Assembly: GCA_902465265.1 (NCBI GenBank)
Contig: CABQMF010000005.1
Location: 14,821-78,820, forward strand
Direction: 5' to 3'
Origin: an uncultured Collinsella sp.
GTDB lineage: Bacteria > Actinomycetota > Coriobacteriia > Coriobacteriales > Coriobacteriaceae
Length of the DNA stretch: 64,000 nt
A program made the translations under genes and the position numbers. This document shows, in pieces, positions 40,395 to 48,454 of this stretch. The notes under the pieces were generated by a model. The model was not told where the DNA came from, did not search any database, and saw nothing but the letters and a program-made list of their open reading frames with translations. Within the stretch, counting starts at the first letter, position 1. Each line of letters begins with the position of its first letter.

Positions 40395-41810
40395 ATGGCC
40401 GAGGTTTGGCGCTTCTTTGCGCATGAGGACGATTTTGCCGATATAGACGAGGCCGGTGCGTGCGAGCGCTTGGGCCGCGTGCTGTCGTTTCCGACCATCT
40501 CGAGCATGGATGCCGAGGCGGTGGACTGGCAGCCCTTCGACGACCTGCGCTCCTATATGCAGCAGGCCTGGCCGCACGTGTTTGCGGCGGGCGAGGTCGA
40601 GCTTATCGACCATTCGCTGTTGGTGACGCTTGCCGGCAGCGACCCGGCTCTTAAGCCCGTTATGCTCATGGGCCACATGGACGTGGTCCCCGTGGTGCCC
40701 GGTACCGAGGCCGACTGGACGCATGCCCCCTTTAGCGGGCACGTGGACGACACCTACATCTGGGGCCGCGGCGCGATCGACATGAAGGACCAGGTCGCAG
40801 GCATTCTCGAGGCTGTCGAGTATGCGCTGGCGCACGGTTGGCGGCACGAGCGCACGCTGCTCCTGGCCTTTGGCCAGGACGAGGAGACGACGCAGTACGG
40901 CGCAGGCGCCATCGGCCGCGCGCTCGAGGAGCGCGGCGTTGAGCTTGAGTACCTGGTCGACGAGGGCGACTACCGCATCGTTTCGGCTGCCGAGTACAGC
41001 GCGGGCGAGGGTTGGCTCATGCACGCCGACCTCGCGGAGAAGGGCTATGCCGATATCGTGCTCAAGACGAAGAGTGAGGGCGGGCATTCCTCCAACCCCT
41101 ACGGCGGCACGTCGCTCGAGGTGCTCAGCCGTGCTATCACCGCAATCTGCGATATCGAGTGGCCGACGCGCGTGACCGACTTGCTTGCCGCCCAGCTCAT
41201 CGAGTTGGGGCTCTACACGGCCGATGAAATTGCCGCCAACGGGGGCGCCATTGTCCGCGATTGCCTTGCCAGCAAGAAGCTCTATCCGCTGGTGACGACC
41301 ACCTGCGCGCCGACCCAGATTGAGGGTGGCAGCACCGGCGCCAACGTGATGCCGCAGGATATGTGGGCCAACATCAACTTCCGCATGCTCGAGGGCACGA
41401 GCGTGGCCGACGTTGTGGCGCGCTGCCGTGAGGCGGTTGCCGGGGCGGACCTTGCCGGTCGTGTCGAAGTGGAGCTGGGACCCGGCAGCTCCGAGCCCTC
41501 GCCGTCTCCGCGCATCGGTGGTCCCGGCCTCGAGGCGGTTCGCTCCATCGCCGCCCGCTATTTCCGTGATCCAAAGGGGACGGCGGAAAATGGATTATTC
41601 GAGCCAGTGGCAATTGTGCCCTCGACCGTGATCGGTGCGACCGACGCTGCCAACTACCAGCACATTTGCCCTGAGTGCATTCGCTTCTCGGCCTTTGTGG
41701 TTGATGACGATGAGTGTGATCGCGGCGTCCACGGCACCAACGAGCGCATCACCCGCCGCGCCTACCTCCAGGGCATCCGCTTCCTCATCGCTCTGCTTCA
41801 GGCGCTCTAA
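40395..41810 (+). CDS. M20 family metallopeptidase
   Basis: A 471-residue dizinc peptidase/deacylase (ArgE/DapE/CPG2/carboxypeptidase S class). Metal and catalytic residues appear in LMGHMDVVPV (His, Asp), RGAIDMKDQ (Asp), FGQDEETT (catalytic Glu, metal Glu) and, near the C-terminus, HGTNER (His). A dimerisation insert lies in the middle. ATG at 40395 has GAAAGGA upstream. It follows the amino-acid importer, so hydrolysis of an imported dipeptide or N-acyl amino acid is likely. Confidence 0.9.
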   Translation: MAEVWRFFAHEDDFADIDEAGACERLGRVLSFPTISSMDAEAVDWQPFDDLRSYMQQAWPHVFAAGEVELIDHSLLVTLAGSDPALKPVMLMGHMDVVPVVPGTEADWTHAPFSGHVDDTYIWGRGAIDMKDQVAGILEAVEYALAHGWRHERTLLLAFGQDEETTQYGAGAIGRALEERGVELEYLVDEGDYRIVSAAEYSAGEGWLMHADLAEKGYADIVLKTKSEGGHSSNPYGGTSLEVLSRAITAICDIEWPTRVTDLLAAQLIELGLYTADEIAANGGAIVRDCLASKKLYPLVTTTCAPTQIEGGSTGANVMPQDMWANINFRMLEGTSVADVVARCREAVAGADLAGRVEVELGPGSSEPSPSPRIGGPGLEAVRSIAARYFRDPKGTAENGLFEPVAIVPSTVIGATDAANYQHICPECIRFSAFVVDDDECDRGVHGTNERITRRAYLQGIRFLIALLQAL

Positions 41811-41812
41811 AA

Positions 41813-41838
41813 TGTGACAAAGCGACAGTCCCTTTGTT
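41813..41838. repeat. Family A palindromic repeat, truncated
   Basis: AATGTGACAAAGCGACAG and CCCTTTGTT; the last part of the right arm is missing where the family B element begins. Confidence 0.7.
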
Positions 41839-41841
41839 GGT

Positions 41842-41889
41842 CGTTGGGGACGTTCTTAAACGACTAGTCGTTAAGGAACGTCCCCAACG
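41842..41889. repeat. Family B element, arm-only palindrome
   Basis: A 48-bp palindrome with two mismatches made of CGTTGGGGACGTTC and its complement around GACTAGTC. It equals the two end arms of the 43355-43545 element joined without the interior. Confidence 0.85.
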
Positions 41890-41946
41890 GCTACGTCCAC
41901 TCATTCCGTGCGGGTTATATGCAGGTTTGCCTGCGCACGCTATCAT

Positions 41947-42020
41947 GTATGGGTTAGACCGCAACTATGTACCCCATACGCGAAGGGATGCGCATGTATC
42001 TGAAGATCGACATGTTCTAG
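41947..42020 (+). other. prfA leader: small hairpin and a possible 8-10 codon ORF
   Basis: GTATGGG (41947) pairs with CCCATAC (41973). Just after it, GAAGGG precedes ATG at 41994, giving an in-frame MYLKIDMF before TAG (ends 42020); an ATG two codons earlier is in the same frame. It could be a leader peptide in the prfA 5' region or chance; evidence is thin. Confidence 0.25.
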
Positions 42021-42101
42021 CCGGGCTTACCCCCGCAGTGGCGCCGCGCGCCCCATCAACTCTGCCGATTTTCACCTTCACGCATATAAAGGAGTCCCGC
42101 C

Positions 42102-43169
42102 ATGCGCGACAAGCTCGAAAAGATCATCAAGGCCTACGAGGAGCTCGAGAAGAAGCTCTCCGACCCGGCCGTCGCCTCCGATATTAAGGAGTTCACGCGT
42201 CTCAACAAGGAGTACGCGCACCAGTCCGACCTCATCGCCGCCTCGCGCGAGTACATCGGCGCGCTCGATGACATCGAGGCCGCCAAGGAAATGCTCCACG
42301 ATACCACCGATGCCGATGAGAAAGAGATGCTCCAGATGGACATCTCCGAAAACGAGGCCAAGCTTCCCCAGCTCGAGGAAGACATTAAGTACATGCTCAT
42401 CCCGAGCGACCCCAACGACGACAAGAACACCATCGTCGAGATTCGCTCTGCCGCCGGTGGCGACGAGGCGGCCATCTTCGCCGGCGACCTGTACAAGATG
42501 TACCAGCGCTTCTGCGAGTCGCGCGGCTGGAAGACCACCGTGCTCGACTCCAGCCCCAGCGAGGCCGGCGGCTTTAAGTCCATCGAGTTCAAGGTCGAGG
42601 GCGACCGCGTCTACTCCGTCATGAAGTATGAGTCCGGCGTGCATCGTGTCCAGCGCGTCCCCAAGACCGAGTCCCAGGGTCGCATCCAGACCTCCACGGC
42701 AACCGTCGCCGTGCTTCCCGAGGCCGAGGAGATCGACGTTCAGATCAACCAGTCCGACCTGCGCATCGATACCTACTGCGCCTCCGGTCCTGGCGGTCAG
42801 TGCGTTAACACCACCTACTCCGCCGTGCGCATCACCCACCTGCCCACCAACACCGTGGTGCAGTCGCAGGAGCAGCGTTCCCAGATTCAGAACCGCGAGG
42901 TCTGCATGCAGATGCTGCGTGCCCGTCTGTACGAGATGGAACTCGAGAAGCAGCAGGCCGAGCTCGGCGCCGAGCGCCAGAGCCAGATCGGCCACGGCAA
43001 CCGTTCCGAGAAGATTCGTACTTACAACCAGCCCCAGGACCGCGTGACCGATCACCGTATCGGCTTCAACTCCACCTACAACGGCGTCCTTCTGGGCGAT
43101 CAGCTCGGCACCGTCATCGAGGCACTTGCCGCCGCCGAGCGAGCCGAGAAGCTGGCGCAGGCTGTGTAG
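42102..43169 (+). CDS. prfA: Peptide chain release factor 1
   Basis: A 355-residue class I release factor that ends translation at UAA/UAG. GGQ is at 231-233 (SGPGGQCVNTT), the substrate of the methyltransferase encoded by the prmC gene downstream, and the stop-codon recognition PxT motif is PKT at 187-189 (RVPKTESQGR), which marks RF1 rather than RF2. ATG at 42102 follows AAGGAG. Its stop codon overlaps the first base of the hairpin repeat at 43169, and ~750 bases of repeats separate it from prmC. Confidence 0.97.
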   Translation: MRDKLEKIIKAYEELEKKLSDPAVASDIKEFTRLNKEYAHQSDLIAASREYIGALDDIEAAKEMLHDTTDADEKEMLQMDISENEAKLPQLEEDIKYMLIPSDPNDDKNTIVEIRSAAGGDEAAIFAGDLYKMYQRFCESRGWKTTVLDSSPSEAGGFKSIEFKVEGDRVYSVMKYESGVHRVQRVPKTESQGRIQTSTATVAVLPEAEEIDVQINQSDLRIDTYCASGPGGQCVNTTYSAVRITHLPTNTVVQSQEQRSQIQNREVCMQMLRARLYEMELEKQQAELGAERQSQIGHGNRSEKIRTYNQPQDRVTDHRIGFNSTYNGVLLGDQLGTVIEALAAAERAEKLAQAV

Positions 43170-43197
43170 GTTCCGCCGTTCCACCGAACGGCGGACC
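43169..43197. repeat. Hairpin unit preceding family C copy 2
   Basis: GGTTCCGCCGTT-CCAC-CGAACGGCGGACC, followed by the conserved CGACGCTGCG. The last base of the prfA stop codon is its first base, so it probably acts as prfA terminator. Confidence 0.85.
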
Positions 43198-43209
43198 AGC
43201 CGACGCTGC

Positions 43210-43308
43210 GCGGGCCGCATTTGGACAATCTGACGTTCAACTTCAAGGGCGCGACCAGAAGGTCAGCGCCCTTTCGTTTCACGTCACCTTGTCTCAAATG
43301 CGACCCGC
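43210..43308. repeat. Long-hairpin element, family C (copy 2)
   Basis: The most divergent copy: outer stem GCGGG-CGCATTTG with CAAATGCG-CCCGC, inner stem AAGGGCGC/GCGCCCTT, and the apex GACC-AGAA-GGTC identical to the other two. Most differences from copies 1 and 3 occur in pairs that keep the stem. Confidence 0.85.
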
Positions 43309-43354
43309 TCGCTGACCGTCCTCTACCCGCGACGTTGCCTTGCTCCTGATGCGG

Positions 43355-43545
43355 TAGTCATTGGGGACGTTCTTAAATGACTAGTCAAAAGGGACACTCT
43401 TGCGACACCCGGCAGTTGGGGACGCTCCTTTTGTGCCGGCAGTTGGGGACTGTCCCTAAAGGCCGTCAGATGGGGACGGTCCTTTGTGGCTGGCTGCGAA
43501 GACTGTCCCCGACAGCTAGTCGTTTAAGAACGTCCCCAATGACTA
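43355..43545. mobile_element. Family B MITE/REPIN-like element, full length
   Basis: 191 bp bounded by 30-bp inverted arms (43355-43384 and 43516-43545) with one mismatch, core TTGGGGACGTTCTTAAA and ending in the CTAG palindrome. The interior repeats GTTGGGGAC/GGGGAC units four or more times, with small hairpins such as CGGCA..TGCCG. No ORF; a non-autonomous element is the best reading. Confidence 0.75.
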
Positions 43546-43563
43546 GGTTGGACACATTGCTTT

Positions 43564-43788
43564 GTGAGTTTATTCAATTTTCTTTTAATAACAATTAAGT
43601 TGTTTACCTGCTTAAAGTTACTTATCATTTTTATAAATAATGCTCGAAAAATCGTTCAAGAAGTCGCGGGGCGATTTTTGACGCTTCGCTCGTCAAGCGA
43701 TGTGGCAAGTATTTGGTTAGATATTGGTCAGGTTAGGGGCAACCTTGCCAAAAGCTTGACGGATGCAGATTTAGACGTCGACGAATGA
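43564..43788 (+). CDS. Doubtful AT-rich small ORF
   Basis: A GTG-started 74-codon frame: a hydrophobic N-terminus (FNFLLITIKLFTCLKLLIIF) and a polar C-terminal part (SSDVASIWLDIGQVRGNLAK) ending DADLDVDE. Base composition is far lower in GC than any neighbour. No ribosome site is visible and no family is recognised. The C-terminal part has coding-like character, so it may be the end of an acquired, truncated gene. Confidence 0.3.
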   Translation: MSLFNFLLITIKLFTCLKLLIIFINNARKIVQEVAGRFLTLRSSSDVASIWLDIGQVRGNLAKSLTDADLDVDE

Positions 43789-43927
43789 ACACTCTAGGCA
43801 GGCTCCAAGCAAAATTCTGGGCTGATTCTCGATAATCGCCTTCAATCGTCCCTTGCCAAGCGCTGGCCTCGCGTACAATCTGCTCCGACATTCGCGCGCC
43901 GCCCGGCGCTTAAGAGGGGAGGACCCC

Positions 43928-45187
43928 ATGGCAAACGAGATCTGGACCATCAAGCGTTGTCTCGAGTGGACCAAGGAGTACCTGGCCGAGCGCGGCGAGG
44001 AACACCCCCGTCTTTCTGCCGAGTGGCTGCTGTGCGCAGCAACGGGCCTGGCGCGTATCGACTTGTATATGCGCATGGACGAGACGCTCGACGCAGCGCA
44101 GCTCGAGACCATGCACGCGGCGGTCGTCCGTCGCGCAAAGGGCGAGCCGCTGCAGTACATCACCGGTAGCACGCAGTTTCGCATGATCGACGTCGCGTGC
44201 GCCCCCGGCGTGCTCATCCCGCGCCCCGAGACCGAGATGCTCGTCGAGGAAGTCCTCAATTATCTGGATGCCGAGGTGCTGAGCCCCGAGGCCGCCGCCC
44301 GCCAGCGCGTGGAGCTGCCTTGGAACGATGAGGTCGAGCAGGCTCGCAAAGCCGAGGCCGCGCTGGCAGACGAACGCGCGACCGCCGAGCGTCGTGCCGC
44401 CAACCTGACGGCTGCCGATGAGGCGGCGCTAGGCGGCGATGTACTGGGCAGCCGTGCCTATGCCGAGGAACTGGCCGACCGCGAGGCCGAGGAAGCCGCC
44501 GCGCAGGCAGCAGAAGCCGAAGCCATGGATACCTCCGAGCCCGAGCTCGACGAATACGGCATCGCCATTGAGGACAACGACCAACAGACGACTCCCGCGC
44601 AAGATGCCGCCGAGGCCAACGTACCTGCTCCAGCCGAGCCCCGCATCGCCCGCGTTCTCGAGGTCGGCTGCGGCACGGGCTGTATCTCGCTCTCGCTTGC
44701 CTGGGAGCGTCGCGGCCACGTCACCTGCACTGCTACCGATATCGAGCCGCGCGCCATCGACCTTGCTACCAAAAACCGCGATGCGCTTGGCCTCACGTCC
44801 GACGAGGCCGCCTTCAGCCTCACGAACCTGGTGAGTTCCATTCCCCGCGAAGAGTGGGGCACCTTTGACGTACTCGTCTCCAACCCGCCCTACATCCCCA
44901 CCGATGTCATGCGCTCGCTGCCGCACGAGGTCAAGGACTTTGAGCCCGATCTGGCGCTCGAGGGCGGTGCCGACGGCCTCGATATCTTCCGCCGTCTGCT
45001 CAACGCGGCGCCCTACATGCTGCGCGCCGGCGGCCTCTTTGCCTGCGAGCTCTACGAGGGCGCGCTCGACGCTGCAGCCGAGCTCTGTCGCCAGGCAGGC
45101 CTTTCGGACGTGCGTATCGTCCACGACCTCACCGATCGCCCCCGCATCGTCCGAGCCATCGTCACCGAGCCCAAACAGCGCCAGTAA
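43928..45187 (+). CDS. prmC: PrmC release-factor glutamine methyltransferase with a long acidic insertion
   Basis: Methylates the Gln of the GGQ motif of release factors. The N-terminal helical domain (1-~112, ending VLIPRPETEMLVEEVL) and the SAM domain (LEVGCGTGCISL ~244-255; catalytic NPPY ~319-322; ALEGGADGLDIFRRL) are both canonical. Between them, ~113-238, lies a ~125-residue Ala/Glu-rich, probably disordered insertion, bringing the length to 419 against the usual ~280-290. ATG at 43928 follows GAGGGGAGGA. Confidence 0.93.
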   Translation: MANEIWTIKRCLEWTKEYLAERGEEHPRLSAEWLLCAATGLARIDLYMRMDETLDAAQLETMHAAVVRRAKGEPLQYITGSTQFRMIDVACAPGVLIPRPETEMLVEEVLNYLDAEVLSPEAAARQRVELPWNDEVEQARKAEAALADERATAERRAANLTAADEAALGGDVLGSRAYAEELADREAEEAAAQAAEAEAMDTSEPELDEYGIAIEDNDQQTTPAQDAAEANVPAPAEPRIARVLEVGCGTGCISLSLAWERRGHVTCTATDIEPRAIDLATKNRDALGLTSDEAAFSLTNLVSSIPREEWGTFDVLVSNPPYIPTDVMRSLPHEVKDFEPDLALEGGADGLDIFRRLLNAAPYMLRAGGLFACELYEGALDAAAELCRQAGLSDVRIVHDLTDRPRIVRAIVTEPKQRQ

Positions 45188-45201
45188 TATTTATTAACTG
45201 G

Positions 45202-45230
45202 TTAGCAAAAATTATAAAGTAGTTTATAAT
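45202..45230 (+). promoter_or_regulatory. hicAB promoter and palindromic operator
   Basis: TTAGCA (45202-45207), a 17-base spacer and a perfect TATAAT (45225-45230). A 20-bp perfect palindrome, ATTATAAA-GTAG-TTTATAAT (45211-45230), covers the -10 box: the expected place for HicB to repress. Confidence 0.8.
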
Positions 45231-45254
45231 TAGGACGGCTGAAAAGGTCGGCCC

Positions 45255-45440
45255 ATGCAACCTCCTACCTTTCGGGAAATCATTGCCCTACTCAAGCACG
45301 ATGGATTCGTGAAGGTCGCGCAAGTCGGTAGTCATGCTAAGTATGTTTCTGGCGACCGTGTTGTCACCGTGAACGGCTCTGGTGGTGATCGACCAAAGAA
45401 GGGCACGTGGGCAAGTATTCGTCGCCAGGCTGGATGGTAG
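45255..45440 (+). CDS. hicA: HicA mRNA interferase toxin
   Basis: A 61-residue dsRBD-like toxin that cleaves mRNA. The layout TFREIIALLKHDGFV, GSHAKY (catalytic His27) and KKGTWASIRRQAGW fits HicA closely. The start is weak (GAAAAGG, eight bases upstream), which is usual for toxin genes. The antitoxin gene follows 11 bases later. Confidence 0.92.
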   Translation: MQPPTFREIIALLKHDGFVKVAQVGSHAKYVSGDRVVTVNGSGGDRPKKGTWASIRRQAGW

Positions 45441-45451
45441 TTGGAGGCAAA

Positions 45452-45898
45452 ATGAGGCAGCGATTTACCTATGACTGCGTTCTCATAAAAGAAGACGACG
45501 GTTACTGCGCCAGCTTCCCGCAGATTCCCGGCGCTTTTGCCGATGGCGATACGCGCGAAGAAGCGATTGCCCATGCCACCGAGGCGCTGATGGCGTTTTT
45601 GGCCGACGACCTCAACAACGGTTTGACTCCGGCAGGGTACGAACGCTCGGCCGAGGTCGTGGCCCTTTCAGTCGAAATCGACCACGAGGACGCTCGGGAA
45701 GCGGCGTGCCGAACATTTAAAGACGCAGCGCTGGACCTCAAAGTCTCCGCTCCGCGGATTACCGCGCTGGTCAAAGCCGGAAAGCTCGATGTTGAACTCG
45801 TCGATGGCCGTCGGATGATAACGATAGACAGCATCGAGCGTTACGCCGCCCAAGAACGTCACGCCGGAAGACCAAAGAAGTTCGTAGCCGTCCAATAA
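45452..45898 (+). CDS. hicB: HicB antitoxin with C-terminal DNA-binding region
   Basis: A 148-residue antitoxin. The N-terminus is the RNase-H-like HicB fold (DDGYCASFPQIPGAFADGDT, EEAIAHATEAL) and the C-terminus a helix-turn-helix-like segment (DLKVSAPRITALVKAGKL) for the operator. ATG at 45452 follows TTGGAGG, a stronger site than hicA's, in keeping with antitoxin excess. The pair lies between prmC and tsaC and so interrupts a common housekeeping order. Confidence 0.92.
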   Translation: MRQRFTYDCVLIKEDDGYCASFPQIPGAFADGDTREEAIAHATEALMAFLADDLNNGLTPAGYERSAEVVALSVEIDHEDAREAACRTFKDAALDLKVSAPRITALVKAGKLDVELVDGRRMITIDSIERYAAQERHAGRPKKFVAVQ

Positions 45899-46032
45899 CC
45901 CCCTCACTTTCACCGACTACTCGAGCCGCTCACCAAACCAACATGCGCTCTGGGCAAATAGATTGAACGTTTCGTGCGAGAATGCCCCACAGTAAACAAA
46001 CTTGCACCAGAGCGTAAGGGGCTGGCATACAC

Positions 46033-46776
46033 ATGCAGACGGTCTATCGGGTATACGAGGGAGCGCGCGAGCCGCATCGGCTTGCAGTCGAGCGCACGGC
46101 CGAGCTACTCGGTCGCGGCGGCCTGGCGCTTATTCCAACCGAGACGGTCTACGGTGTCGCCGTGGCGGTCAACGCCTTCTCGGATGCCGTTCCACAAGAT
46201 ACAAGTGAACCTCTGCCGTGGCCGCGCGATCCGCAGGCCACCGTCAACGGCGCCGCGGTCCCCGCACTCGGTACCGGCTATCGTCGTATCTTTACCCTCA
46301 AGCAGCGCGAGCTCACGCAAACGGTTGCCTGGCTGGTCGATGATGCCGAGGCACTCGATCGCTATGGCGTGGATATCCCTCATGAGGCCCGCGTGCTCGC
46401 CCGACGATGCTGGCCGGGCGCCCTGACTATCGTGGTCAAGGCGGCCCCCTGCGTGCCGACCTTTATGCGCGCCGCCGACGACACGGTGGCACTTCGCGCT
46501 TCGGCCTCGCCCGTGGTGCAAGCGCTCATCCGCGCCTGCGGCAGCCCTCTTGCCTGCACCAGCGCCAACACGCATGGCGCGCCCGCGCCGGCAAGTTTTG
46601 CCACGGTGGAGGAGCGCATCCTGGAGGGGGTCGATGTGGCCGTCGACGCCGGTGAGACCCCGTGTCGCGACGCCTCAACCATCGTGTCGTTTCAGCACGG
46701 CGAGCTCCAGATCCTGCGCCAAGGCGCGCTTCCCGCATCAGAGATCGAACGGGTCCTGTCCGACCCGATGCAATAG
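46033..46776 (+). CDS. tsaC: L-threonylcarbamoyladenylate synthase (TsaC/Sua5/YrdC)
   Basis: A 247-residue enzyme making threonylcarbamoyl-AMP for the t6A37 modification of tRNA. LIPTETVYGVAV (~35-46), the Lys-rich FTLKQRE, CWPGALTIVVKA and SPLACTSANTHG are standard. A ~30-residue insertion (DAVPQDTSEPLP...) follows strand 2. Only the YrdC domain is present, no Sua5 C-terminal domain. AAGGGG lies upstream. The prfA-prmC-tsaC order is common in bacteria. Confidence 0.93.
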   Translation: MQTVYRVYEGAREPHRLAVERTAELLGRGGLALIPTETVYGVAVAVNAFSDAVPQDTSEPLPWPRDPQATVNGAAVPALGTGYRRIFTLKQRELTQTVAWLVDDAEALDRYGVDIPHEARVLARRCWPGALTIVVKAAPCVPTFMRAADDTVALRASASPVVQALIRACGSPLACTSANTHGAPAPASFATVEERILEGVDVAVDAGETPCRDASTIVSFQHGELQILRQGALPASEIERVLSDPMQ

Positions 46777-46789
46777 AAAGGTTTAAGCG

Positions 46790-48331
46790 ATGTCGTTGAA
46801 TCTAGGTAGCCTGGGTATGGAAGACGCCTCGTTTAGCTTTGGCGGTTCCTACATCATGGCGCTCGACTGCGGCACTACCTCGGTACTCGCGACCATCGTC
46901 GACGAGTACGGCTGCATCGTCGCCCAGGCGCGTCGTAGCGTCAAAACCAGCTTCCCGCGCCCCGGCTGGGTGGAGCAGGATCCCATGGAGGTGCTTGCCA
47001 GCCAGATCGGCGTGATGATGGAGGTCCAGTTTAAGAGCGGCATCCATTCTGACCGCATCGCTGCCATCGGTATCTCCAACCAGCGCGAGACCACGGTGGT
47101 GTGGGACCGCATAAGCGGCCAACCCATCTATAACGCCATCGTGTGGCAATGCCGTCGCACCGCACCTCTGATCGACGAGCTGGTCGAGCAGGGCGCAGAA
47201 GGGCTGGTGCGCTCCCGCACGGGACTCACGCTCGATCCGTATTTCTCGGCTTCCAAGGTGCAGTGGATCCTCGACAACGTCGACGGTGCGCGTGAGAGCG
47301 CGGCGGCGGGCGACCTCATGTTCGGCACCATCGACACCTGGCTCATCTACAACCTCACCGGCAGTCAGGTCTTTGCCACCGACTACACCAATGCCAGCCG
47401 CACGGCACTCTTTAATATCCATACGCTCGATTGGGACGACGACCTGCTGGCGCTCTTTGACGTTCCACGTTCTATGATGCCCGAGGTTCGTTGGAGCTCG
47501 GGCGACTACGGCCGCGTCGCGAGCGACATCATGACCAACATGCCACCCATCATGGGCGTGGCGGGCGACCAGCAGGCGTCGCTGTTCGGCCACTGCTGCT
47601 TCCGTCCTGGCCAGACCAAAAACACCTATGGCACGGGTTGCTTTATGCTCATGAACACCGGCGACGAAGTCGTCGAATCCAAGAACGGTCTGGTCTCCAC
47701 GATCGGTATCGCCGCAGACGGCAAGATCAGCTATGCGCTCGAGGGTTCTATCTTTGCCGCCGGCTCAACCATGAACTGGCTGCGCAACAACATGGGCATT
47801 ATCTCGAGCGTGAGCGAGTCCGCGCAACTCGCCGCTTCGATCAACGACAACGAGGGCTGCTACTTCGTCCCCGCCTTCGCTGGCCTGGGCGCTCCCTGGT
47901 GGGACCCGCGTGCTCGCGGTATCGTGTGCGGCCTGACCGGTGCCTCGAGTCGCGCGACCATTGTGCGTGCGGCCTGCGAGTCCATGGCCTACCAGAGTTA
48001 TGACGTGCTGCGCGCCATGGAGCAGGACGTGGGACTTTCGATTGAGCGCCTGTCCGTCGATGGCGGTGCCTCGCGCAACGAGTTCATCATGCAATTTCAG
48101 GCCGATCTGCTGGATATCCCCGTACTGCAGTGCGAGACGGTGGAGACCACGGCGATCGGCGCCGCGTACTTGGCGGGCCTTGCCGTCGGCTATTGGGAGG
48201 ACCTGGAGGAGCTGGAGCAAAACGCTCAGATCGTTAAGACCTTCCTTCCCCATATGTCCGCCGAGCGTCGCGAGCAAAACCTGGCGGGCTGGCATGATGC
48301 CGTCAAACGCTCGCTCGGCACCGTACAGTAG
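46790..48331 (+). CDS. glpK: Glycerol kinase
   Basis: A 513-residue FGGY-family kinase, ATP + glycerol to glycerol 3-phosphate. ALDCGTTSVLATIVDEYG opens the first lobe; IGISNQRETTVVWDR, GTIDTWLIYNLT, GVAGDQQASLFG and the C-terminal VDGGASRNEFIMQFQADLL are conserved. The first ~20 residues precede the fold. It begins 13 bases after tsaC. No glpF or glpD lies nearby. Confidence 0.92.
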   Translation: MSLNLGSLGMEDASFSFGGSYIMALDCGTTSVLATIVDEYGCIVAQARRSVKTSFPRPGWVEQDPMEVLASQIGVMMEVQFKSGIHSDRIAAIGISNQRETTVVWDRISGQPIYNAIVWQCRRTAPLIDELVEQGAEGLVRSRTGLTLDPYFSASKVQWILDNVDGARESAAAGDLMFGTIDTWLIYNLTGSQVFATDYTNASRTALFNIHTLDWDDDLLALFDVPRSMMPEVRWSSGDYGRVASDIMTNMPPIMGVAGDQQASLFGHCCFRPGQTKNTYGTGCFMLMNTGDEVVESKNGLVSTIGIAADGKISYALEGSIFAAGSTMNWLRNNMGIISSVSESAQLAASINDNEGCYFVPAFAGLGAPWWDPRARGIVCGLTGASSRATIVRAACESMAYQSYDVLRAMEQDVGLSIERLSVDGGASRNEFIMQFQADLLDIPVLQCETVETTAIGAAYLAGLAVGYWEDLEELEQNAQIVKTFLPHMSAERREQNLAGWHDAVKRSLGTVQ

Positions 48332-48454
48332 GGCTGCGACGAGCTGCTCGATACAACAAACCGTTAAACTTATGCACGGCGCGCGGCAACAACATCGCCA
48401 TGTGCCTTGTCAACAAGGCCATCTTCCGGCCGCAACGAAAGGGGCAATCAACCC

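Larger units (their letters stand above)
43170..43927. other. 758-bp prfA-prmC gap: repeats and an AT-rich island
   Basis: In order: hairpin unit (to 43197), family C long hairpin (43210-43308), full family B element (43355-43545), an AT-rich stretch (43550-43790) with a weak 74-codon ORF, then the prmC upstream region. prfA and prmC are usually adjacent, so this looks like a hot spot for insertions. Confidence 0.8.

Noticed and set aside
43385..43515. Possible CRISPR-like direct repeats (GTTGGGGAC units)
   Set aside because: Unit spacing is irregular, units diverge and they lie inside a 30-bp inverted-arm element.
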